This document shows, one piece after another, positions 7,182-13,201 of a DNA stretch of 15,607 nt (position 1 is its first letter; the number at the start of each line of letters is the position of its first letter). The stretch comes from Gemmatimonadaceae bacterium (GTDB lineage Bacteria; Latescibacterota; UBA2968; UBA8231), in assembly GCA_002726335.1 (NCBI GenBank), contig PBSR01000060.1:1-15607 (forward strand). Reading direction: 5' to 3'. Position numbers and translations under genes: made by a program. Below the pieces are notes generated by a model. That model was not told where the DNA came from. It did not search any database and saw only the letters and a program-made list of their open reading frames with translations.

Positions 7182-8078
7182 ATGGGTACCGTGGGGTATT
7201 CTAGGTCCACCTTGGGCAGCGACGCATCTAATCACCCCACCAGCCTCGTCAGCGGGGTCGCGGCCGGACCCCCGGAAGCTGTTCACCCCCCACCGACGCA
7301 ACGCATCCGGTATCTTGCCGCGGTGTTGCTGGTGGTCGTCCTGCTCGGGTTGGCGGCGGCGATTCTGCTGCAACGGACCTGGTACCTGCCGACCGTAACC
7401 CCCACTACCGGCAGTTTCTCCGTAGGACCGATAAGCGAATACTTCTCGGCGGGTCAGACAATCGCACTATCCGACACACCGATCTCGCGGATCGATCTGG
7501 CCATCTCCCGAAACGGTAGCCGGGCGGCCGGCGTCCTGGTGGAGATTGCCGATGCTAGGGCCCAACGATCATTGCGCTCCGGCCGAGTGGAGCTTCGCAC
7601 CGGGCGACACTGGTACTCATTTCATTTCCCGCCAATCCCACCTGATGCACTGGAAGGGTCGCTCTACATTCGAGTCCGCGCCGATCCGGATCGACCGATC
7701 TTCGATGCCGACGGCGTGGTCGTCTTCTACGACCACGGCGATCAACTGCCCGGTGGGGAGATGTACGTTCGCGATGAGCCGGCACCGACCGACTGGGATC
7801 TCGCAATCCGCACGTATCGGCCGGTTCCGTTGAGGACTCTGATCGGCCGGCTATACAACATGACGGCTGGCTCACCGGTGCGATTCACGCTGGCGCTCGG
7901 CGCCACCCTTATCGCCTCAGCCATTCTCGCCCGGTTTGTCGGGAAGACCCGCGGCGGAGACATGAGGACGCTGCTGGTGACAGCAATCTTCTTGTCCGCG
8001 GCCACCCTGATCACCGTACTCACCTTCAACGGCTGGATCGACCCGTCGGTGGCAACCATTGGCGTGGCCCTCAATTGA
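7182..8078 (+). CDS. membrane-anchored beta-sandwich protein, cassette C
   Basis: A protein of up to 298 residues. A Pro-rich cytosolic stretch (about 1-42) leads to a membrane helix (about 43-63), then an extracytoplasmic beta-rich domain (about 75-215), then two helices (about 235-255 and 266-284). The domain carries the two cassette signatures: GSFSVGPI...GQTIALSDTPISRIDLAI near its start and LPGGEMYVRDEPAPTDWDLAIRTY (189-212) at its end. It lacks about three C-terminal helices found in the A and B versions. No good Shine-Dalgarno sequence precedes ATG 7182. GTG 7191 or TTG 7212 (after AGGT at 7203-7206) are alternatives, and TATTCT at 7197-7202 would favour TTG 7212. Its TGA overlaps the TTG of the next gene (TTGA). 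Function is unknown. Confidence 0.72.
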   Translation: MGTVGYSRSTLGSDASNHPTSLVSGVAAGPPEAVHPPPTQRIRYLAAVLLVVVLLGLAAAILLQRTWYLPTVTPTTGSFSVGPISEYFSAGQTIALSDTPISRIDLAISRNGSRAAGVLVEIADARAQRSLRSGRVELRTGRHWYSFHFPPIPPDALEGSLYIRVRADPDRPIFDADGVVVFYDHGDQLPGGEMYVRDEPAPTDWDLAIRTYRPVPLRTLIGRLYNMTAGSPVRFTLALGATLIASAILARFVGKTRGGDMRTLLVTAIFLSAATLITVLTFNGWIDPSVATIGVALN

Positions 8079-9421
8079 CGGCCTTCTTCCGGCGGCGTCC
8101 CCACCTTGCTTGGTTGATCGCTTTCGCGGCGCTGGTCGCCATCGTCTGGCTAACCGCGACTCCGTTCGCGTGGGACAACGACGAGGCCGCCCACTACGGA
8201 ACCTCCCGCGACATTTACGAGGCCGGCGGCCTGCCCGGCGGCGACGAATTCCCCGAAATCATCCTCCCCGGCACCCCGTTTGAAGATGCCGGCCTGGGCA
8301 AGTATCACTCCCTCCCTCCCACCTACTACGCAGCCACCGCGTTGCTTTTCAATCTGAACCCCGACGCTGTCGGTGACTACACACCGGGGCTGCTTGCCGG
8401 CCGGATCCTTTCCGCGGTCCTCTACGTCCTGGCCGTCCTCCTGGTCTACGAGTTTGTCCGCACGCTCAACGGAGGGCGGCACCTCGCCGCCGCGACAACC
8501 GCCGCGGCCTGCGCACTGATACCGAAGATGGCCTCCATCGGAGGCTCCTTCACCGCCGATAGCTTCGCCCTGGCCGCGGTCACCTTTCTGGCGCTGGCCA
8601 CGGTGCGGGCCGTCCAGTCCCGCTGGACCTGGCGCGCCACCTTCTTAGTGGGCCTGGCCGCCGCACTTGTCCTGATGAGCCGCCCGAGCGCGCTGCCGAT
8701 CCTTTTCTTCCCGGCCATCATCTTCTTTTTTCATCTCCCCAGCGGCCTCGCCGGCTGGCTACAGCGCGGGATTCTCATGGCAATCACAACAATCCTCCCC
8801 AACTCCTGGTGGCTCGTCCGGAACTGGCGAAACCTGAACGGCGACCTCTTCGGAGCGACCACTCAGGTCGAATACCAGTACTCGCTGGGGTTGCCCTACG
8901 CAACCGACGAGGTGTTTCTTTTCAAAGCATCCGAAACCGGCCATTCGAGCATTCCCGAGATGATCTTGAAGACCGACTGGCTGCTCCGTTTCAACCCCCG
9001 CCTGTGGCTCTCCGAACGCTACAACGACGGCAGCGGTCTCGGGATGTTCCTCGCGGCCGTCTTCGTGGCGCTGATCGTTGCCGCGCTGGTCATCGCGATT
9101 CGCGGCGCGGGGCGTTCGCCGGGCAGAGCCCTCCAGCCCGCTCAACGATTCGTGCCCCTGGCCCTCCTCGTGGTCTTCCTTATCGCGGCCGTCATGACCG
9201 CCAACAACAACTACGTCCACGGCCTCTATGTAATCGGCCGCTACGCCATGCCACCGGCGGCACTTCTGCTCGCGGCCACGGTAGGCATGACCTCGCGACT
9301 CGACAGCCCGCTCGGCCGCTACGCGGTCCCGGCAGTCGCCATAGTCATGGTCGCTGTCCACATCACATTCTGGACCGGTTTCATGCTCCCCGACCTACTT
9401 CGGCAGATCGGGCCAGCCTGA
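8075..9421 (+). CDS. GT39-like (GT-C) glycosyltransferase, cassette C
   Basis: A 448-residue polytopic membrane protein. After RRR and the first helix (about 11-29) comes the external loop WDNDEAAHYGTSRDIY (33-48). This is the acidic DE...H loop that binds metal and polyprenyl-phosphate sugar in GT39/ArnT-type enzymes. KYHSLPPTYY (76-85) matches the second conserved HPPLYY-like element. About ten helices follow, and there is no large C-terminal domain. The inferred reaction is transfer of a sugar from an undecaprenyl-phosphate donor to a surface lipid, glycan or protein. It starts with TTG in a TTGA overlap with the cassette C beta-sandwich gene. It is not a close relative of the WWDG-type proteins in cassettes A and B, so a similar partner protein is paired here with a different GT-C lineage. 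Confidence 0.82.
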   Translation: MTAFFRRRPHLAWLIAFAALVAIVWLTATPFAWDNDEAAHYGTSRDIYEAGGLPGGDEFPEIILPGTPFEDAGLGKYHSLPPTYYAATALLFNLNPDAVGDYTPGLLAGRILSAVLYVLAVLLVYEFVRTLNGGRHLAAATTAAACALIPKMASIGGSFTADSFALAAVTFLALATVRAVQSRWTWRATFLVGLAAALVLMSRPSALPILFFPAIIFFFHLPSGLAGWLQRGILMAITTILPNSWWLVRNWRNLNGDLFGATTQVEYQYSLGLPYATDEVFLFKASETGHSSIPEMILKTDWLLRFNPRLWLSERYNDGSGLGMFLAAVFVALIVAALVIAIRGAGRSPGRALQPAQRFVPLALLVVFLIAAVMTANNNYVHGLYVIGRYAMPPAALLLAATVGMTSRLDSPLGRYAVPAVAIVMVAVHITFWTGFMLPDLLRQIGPA

Positions 9422-9450
9422 AATACTGACCCACCGCGACCGCCAGCGAT

Positions 9451-9480
9451 TTGCTCGGGATCCGGCCCTCGGGATACCTT
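9451..9480 (+). promoter_or_regulatory. candidate promoter with 8-base direct repeat
   Basis: TTGCTC (9451-9456) and TACCTT (9475-9480) are 18 bases apart. CTCGGGAT occurs twice, at 9454-9461 and 9468-9475, 14 bases apart, overlapping the -35 box and touching the -10 box. This looks like a repressor or activator site for the aminotransferase gene. The expected transcript start near 9487 leaves a leader of about 40 bases. Confidence 0.35.
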
Positions 9481-9513
9481 GAGTTGAACATACATACGCG
9501 TCCGACTCCACCC

Positions 9514-9520
9514 AAAGGGA
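9514..9520 (+). promoter_or_regulatory. ribosome binding site deciding a TTG start
   Basis: AAAGGGA lies eight bases before the in-frame TTG at 9529. The protein then begins QVPFFKSSI, the usual N-terminus of DegT-family aminotransferases. The frame stays open back to a TTG at 9451, but that codon coincides with the likely -35 box. Confidence 0.6.
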
Positions 9521-9528
9521 TTACCAGC

Positions 9529-10671
9529 TTGCAGGTTCCATTCTTCAAATCAAGCATCGATGAGGACGACATTGCCCGGGTGGTCGCGGTTCTGCGCACC
9601 AACTTCCTCACCACCGGGCCGGTGACCGCCGAATTCGAGGAAGAACTGGCGCGCTATTGCAAGGTCACCAACGCGATCGGCGTCATGAGCTGCACCGCGG
9701 CGATGCACCTGTGCCTGGTCGCCCTGGGGATCGGCCCCGGTGACGAAGTCATCACCACCCCGATGAGTTTCGTTGCCACCGCCAACGTGATCTGTCACAC
9801 CGGCGCCCGTCCGGTGTTCGTGGATGTCGAGCCCGACACCGGCAACATCGACGCCGCTCGAATCGAGGCGGCCATCACCGGCCGCACAAAGGCCATTCTG
9901 CCGGTCCACCTGTACGGCCAGATGGTCGACATGCCCGCCATCGCCGCCATCGCTGATCACCACCATCTCCACGTCATCGAAGACGCCGCCCACGCCATCG
10001 AGGCCGGTCGGGACGGCTATCGCATCGCCTCCCGTTCGCGCGCCGCCTGCGTGAGTTTCTACGCCACCAAGAACATTACCGCCGGCGAAGGTGGCGCGAT
10101 CGTCACTAACGACGATGATCTAGCGGCGGAGTTGAAGCGGCTACGGCTGCACGGCATGAACGCCGACGCCGCCGACCGTTACACCGGGACCTATCGCCAC
10201 TACGACGTCCCCGAGGCGGGCTGGAAGTGCAACCTGAGCAACATCCAGGCCGCCATCGTCCTGGGGCAATTGCGCCGCATCGACGATCTCCTGGCTCGCC
10301 GGACCGCTGCCTACGATCACTACGCCGACGCCTTTGCCGGACAGCCCGGACTGACGCTTACGGCTGGTCGAGCGGCCAGCCGCCGCGCCTGCCACGTCTT
10401 CACCATTCAGGTAGACCCGGACATCCGGGATCGCTTTCTGCACGGGCTCCAGCAGCGCGGCATCGGCGTAGCGGTCAATTTCCGCCCCATTCACCTGATG
10501 GCCTATTACCGGCGGACATTTGGCCACTCCGAGGGCGCCTTCCCCAACGCCGAGCAGATCGGTGCCTCCACTATCTCACTGCCACTGCACCCAAGTCTGA
10601 CGACCGAGGAGCGCTCGGCCGTCATCGACGCCGTGCTCGCGACACGGGACGAGCTGACCGGCGCCGCTTAG
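9529..10671 (+). CDS. DegT/DnrJ/EryC1/StrS-family sugar aminotransferase, ArnB-like
   Basis: A 380-residue PLP enzyme of fold type I. It has the cofactor-binding region SCTAAMHLCLVALGIGPGDEV (about 54-74), the pyridine-nitrogen aspartate in EDAAHA (D152), and the Schiff-base lysine in FYATKNITAGEGG (K181). From memory it resembles ArnB (UDP-4-keto-sugar aminotransferase) more than PseC or PerA, including LTTGP, LGIGPGDEVIT, AAITGRTKAILPVH and the KCNLSNIQAAI block, but the exact substrate cannot be read from sequence. The likely product is a nucleotide-linked 4-amino-deoxy sugar made in the cytoplasm for surface glycans. It lies 107 bases downstream of the cassette C GT-C gene with its own likely promoter, and ends three bases from the convergent glycosyltransferase. 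The enzyme looks intact. Confidence 0.9.
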   Translation: MQVPFFKSSIDEDDIARVVAVLRTNFLTTGPVTAEFEEELARYCKVTNAIGVMSCTAAMHLCLVALGIGPGDEVITTPMSFVATANVICHTGARPVFVDVEPDTGNIDAARIEAAITGRTKAILPVHLYGQMVDMPAIAAIADHHHLHVIEDAAHAIEAGRDGYRIASRSRAACVSFYATKNITAGEGGAIVTNDDDLAAELKRLRLHGMNADAADRYTGTYRHYDVPEAGWKCNLSNIQAAIVLGQLRRIDDLLARRTAAYDHYADAFAGQPGLTLTAGRAASRRACHVFTIQVDPDIRDRFLHGLQQRGIGVAVNFRPIHLMAYYRRTFGHSEGAFPNAEQIGASTISLPLHPSLTTEERSAVIDAVLATRDELTGAA

Positions 10672-10675
10672 CGCC
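10660..10675. terminator. small hairpin at a convergent gene junction
   Basis: GGCGC (10660-10664) and GCGCC (10671-10675) flank a 6-base loop spanning the two facing stop codons. The stem is short and has no T-run, so this is only a weak candidate for a bidirectional terminator. Confidence 0.2.
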
Positions 10676-11847
10676 TACCGCCCGGCGAGACTCTCGGCGA
10701 TCGCGACCAACCCGCGCGCGTGGTTCTCCCAGCTGAACCCGGCCGCTCGGGCCATCGCTTTCGCACCGAGCCGCTCGCGCAACCCGGGTTCCTCGCCAAC
10801 CCGTCGCATCAGGCCGGCCAGTTCCACCGGGTTGTCCGGGTCGAATAGCAGCCCCGCATCCCCAACAACCTCTGGAAGCGCTCCGGCCTCCGCCGCAAGC
10901 ACCGGCGTGCCACAGGCCATCGCCTCCAGCGCCGGCAGGCCGAAACCTTCGTAGAACCCCGCCATGATCAGCGCTTCCGCCGACTTCATCAGGTGGGCCA
11001 CCTGCTCCGTTGGGAGGCCACCCAGCAGCCGGACCCCGTCGATGGCTTCTGGATCGGGCAATCCCCGAGAACTCGCTTCCTCGCCCGACCAGCCCGTCGC
11101 GCCCACGAGCAGCAATTTGTGCGGGGCGCCCCCCGCCCACAGCCGCTCGAACCCCTCCAGCACGGTCGGTAGATTCTTTCTTGGCTGGATCGTTCCGACA
11201 TGCAGGAAGAACGGCGCGGTCAGGCCCAGTTCGCGCTTCGTCGCTTCCACCGCACCAGGATCGATGTCCGGTCGAAACATCTCAGCATCGTGAGCGTTGT
11301 GCAGAACTTCGATCTCGCCCACCGGCACGCCGTACACCCGCTCCACATCCCGCGCCGTCTTATTCGACACAGCCACCACCCTCGCCGCGGCATGCACATT
11401 CGCCGCCGTACAACGATCAAGATACGCGATCATCTCCCGGGTGAAATATTGCTCCGCCTCGTCCAGCATGAAGGCAAGGTCGTGCACTATCGGCACCCGC
11501 GGCGGGCCACCGATCACCGGCGGCTCCTCGTGGGCATTGCAGACATAGGCGTCCAGCCGGCGCCACCGCGAGTCCAGCGGCAGCCGCAGTCGGTACCACG
11601 GATCGCCGCCGAACAGGCGTTGCAGAGCCCGATTGCCGAACGGGAACGGGGACACAACATGAAAGTCGGCAGCGCTCCCCGCCGGCAGCGCCAGTGTCGG
11701 ATCCTGGTCGACGATCAGGTCGATACAGTGGCCGCCCGAGTTGGCACTGAGGGCCCGGGCGGCCGATCGCATAACCGCCGAATTGCCGTCAAAAACCGGC
11801 AGGTTCCCGACCCGCAGGTTGATGCCGATGTTCAGTCTCTGTTTCAG
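10675..11847 (-). CDS. family 4 glycosyltransferase (CTG start)
   Basis: A GT-B-fold retaining glycosyltransferase of about 390 residues, cytoplasmic or membrane-associated. With the CTG 11847 start, the acceptor half has VPIVHDLAF (around 118-126). The donor half has FLHVGTIQPRKN (about 214-225) and the EX7E motif in EGFGLPALE (E300, E308), which binds the nucleotide-sugar. This GTIQPRKN type is common in mannosyl- and related transferases of surface polysaccharide pathways. Starting at the first ATG (11772) would delete the first strand of the fold. The upstream in-frame sequence encodes NIGINLRVGNLPVFDGNSAV, a typical GT4 start, and contains no ATG, GTG or TTG. GGAG (11853-11856) is five bases before CTG 11847; CTG 11835 is a second option. 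It is convergent with the DegT aminotransferase and divergent from the class V aminotransferase. Confidence 0.88.
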   Translation of the reverse strand: MKQRLNIGINLRVGNLPVFDGNSAVMRSAARALSANSGGHCIDLIVDQDPTLALPAGSAADFHVVSPFPFGNRALQRLFGGDPWYRLRLPLDSRWRRLDAYVCNAHEEPPVIGGPPRVPIVHDLAFMLDEAEQYFTREMIAYLDRCTAANVHAAARVVAVSNKTARDVERVYGVPVGEIEVLHNAHDAEMFRPDIDPGAVEATKRELGLTAPFFLHVGTIQPRKNLPTVLEGFERLWAGGAPHKLLLVGATGWSGEEASSRGLPDPEAIDGVRLLGGLPTEQVAHLMKSAEALIMAGFYEGFGLPALEAMACGTPVLAAEAGALPEVVGDAGLLFDPDNPVELAGLMRRVGEEPGLRERLGAKAMARAAGFSWENHARGLVAIAESLAGR

Positions 11848-11852
11848 GGCAG

Positions 11853-11856
11853 CTCC
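11853..11856 (-). promoter_or_regulatory. ribosome binding site before a CTG start
   Basis: The minus strand reads GGAG, five bases before CTG 11847, which opens the full-length glycosyltransferase. There is no comparable signal before the ATG at 11772. Confidence 0.45.
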
Positions 11857-11888
11857 GTGTGGTTTCGCGGTGTGAATCGACAGCGTTC

Positions 11889-11894
11889 AGTCTA
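11889..11894 (-). promoter_or_regulatory. candidate -10 box of the glycosyltransferase
   Basis: The minus strand reads TAGACT. Transcription would start near 11882, giving a leader of about 35 bases that contains the GGAG site. No clear -35 box is seen. Confidence 0.3.
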
Positions 11895-11938
11895 TCGGCT
11901 CGACTGGGTCTGGCTGGGGAACCGTCGCGGACCTGAAC

Positions 11939-11944
11939 TAGAAT
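11939..11944 (+). promoter_or_regulatory. candidate -10 box of the class V aminotransferase
   Basis: TAGAAT, identical to the box before the cassette A gene, lies four bases before ATG 11949. The predicted transcript start (about 11950) falls in or after that ATG, which favours translation from ATG 11991. No clear -35 box is visible. Confidence 0.35.
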
Positions 11945-11990
11945 CTCAATGTCCGCATCCAGACCTCCACTCAACAAGACGAGCCCCAAA

Positions 11991-13163
11991 ATGACCTCAA
12001 CCGTCCGCCTGCCCGAACGCCTGCTCCTCGGTCCCGGACCCGCCAACATCGATCCCCGGGTGATGGCTACCATGCAGGCCCCGGTGATCGGCCACCTCGA
12101 CCCGGCCTTCATGGAGATCCTGGCCGAGATTGCCGACCTGCTGCGGTACGCCTTCGGCACGGTCAATGAGATGACGATGGCCATCTCCGGCACCGGCTTC
12201 TCCGGCATGGACGCCGCCCTGGCCAACGTGGTCGAACCCGACGACACCGTCATCGTTGGCGTGTCCGGCTTTTTCGGCGGCAAGGCCGCCGAGGCCGTCA
12301 CCCGATTGGGCGCCCGGCCGGTTGTGGTGGACGGAGGCTTCGGGTCGCCGGTGACGACCGATGCGATCGCGCAGGCGCTGGCCGCCGAGCCGGACGCTCG
12401 GGCGGTGTTCCTGGTCGCCGCCGAGACCTCGGTCGGTCTGCGACAGCCGCTCGCCGAGATCGGCGATCTGGTTCGTTCCGCCGGGGCCCTCTACATCGTT
12501 GACACCGTAACCCTGCTCGGCGGGGCCACGGTGGGTACCGACAGCAATAACATCGATGTGGCCTACGCCGGAAGCCAGAAATGCGTTGGCGCTATCCCCG
12601 GCACCGCACCGATTACCTTTGGCCCCCGGGCCGCAGAGATAATCGCGCGGCGCTCGACCCCGGTTCCCGTCTGGTACCTGGATGCCCTGGCGATTCACCG
12701 CTACTGGACCAACACCCCGTTCTACCACCACACCTGCTCCAGCACCCTTATGGCCGGGCTGCTCGAGGCTCTGCGCATCATCAAGGCCGAGACCATCGAA
12801 GCCCGCGCCGCTCGCCACGATCGAAACGGGCAGGCGCTGGTGGCGGGACTCGAAGCGATGGGGCTCCAGATCGCCAGCGATCCGGCGAATCGCTTGAGCA
12901 TGCTGACCCCGGTGCGCATTCCCGAGGGCATCAACGACGCCGAGGTCAGGGCCGAACTTCTGCAGTCTTACGGGATCGAAATCGGCGGCGGTCTGGGCGA
13001 CTGGGCCGGCACGGCATGGCGAATCGGTCTGATGGGCCACGGCTCAAGTACCGAAAACGTGGCGCGGGTGCTGGCCGCGTTGGAAGAAGCGCTCACCGCT
13101 CGCGGATACGAGTGCCAGCCGGGGTCCACCGTGGCCGCAGCGCGGCAAATCAGCAGCGACTAG
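11991..13163 (+). CDS. class V aminotransferase, alanine/serine-glyoxylate type
   Basis: A 390-residue PLP enzyme of the AGXT/serine-glyoxylate aminotransferase family. It opens with RLLLGPGPANIDPRVM and GHLDPAF, the usual N-terminal signature. It then has SGTGFSGMDAALAN (about 66-79), the aspartate of YIVDTVTLLGG (D171), and the PLP lysine in YAGSQKCVGAIPG (K197). These enzymes move an amino group from serine, alanine or aspartate to glyoxylate or pyruvate, serving photorespiratory-type, purine-derived glyoxylate or C1 metabolism; which one applies here is not decided by the sequence. ATG 11991 matches family N-termini, whereas ATG 11949 adds 14 unconserved residues next to the -10 box. It faces the hydrolase gene tail to tail across 27 bases. 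Confidence 0.88.
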   Translation: MTSTVRLPERLLLGPGPANIDPRVMATMQAPVIGHLDPAFMEILAEIADLLRYAFGTVNEMTMAISGTGFSGMDAALANVVEPDDTVIVGVSGFFGGKAAEAVTRLGARPVVVDGGFGSPVTTDAIAQALAAEPDARAVFLVAAETSVGLRQPLAEIGDLVRSAGALYIVDTVTLLGGATVGTDSNNIDVAYAGSQKCVGAIPGTAPITFGPRAAEIIARRSTPVPVWYLDALAIHRYWTNTPFYHHTCSSTLMAGLLEALRIIKAETIEARAARHDRNGQALVAGLEAMGLQIASDPANRLSMLTPVRIPEGINDAEVRAELLQSYGIEIGGGLGDWAGTAWRIGLMGHGSSTENVARVLAALEEALTARGYECQPGSTVAAARQISSD

Positions 13164-13184
13164 CCGCGCCGCCCACCCGACCAT

Positions 13185-13201
13185 CCGACGCTATCCGTCG
13201 G
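13185..13201. terminator. hairpin between convergent genes
   Basis: CCGACG (13185-13190) and CGTCGG (13196-13201) flank CTATC. The hairpin overlaps the stop of the minus-strand hydrolase and lies 22 bases beyond the plus-strand stop. It could act in both directions but has no T-tract. Confidence 0.3.

Noticed and set aside
66..9421. Recent DNA-level duplication or an assembly artefact as the source of the repeated cassettes
   Set aside because: The copies share protein motifs but are clearly diverged in sequence and in cassette C also in architecture, so they are old paralogues rather than recent or artificial repeats.
9451..9528. N-terminal extension of the DegT aminotransferase from TTG 9451
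   Set aside because: The extra 26 residues do not resemble the family. The TTG coincides with a -35-like box, and a good ribosome binding site precedes TTG 9529.
11997..13040. 347-codon minus-strand open frame opposite the class V aminotransferase
   Set aside because: Its Gly/His/Asp-rich translation has no family features, while the plus strand encodes a complete PLP enzyme.
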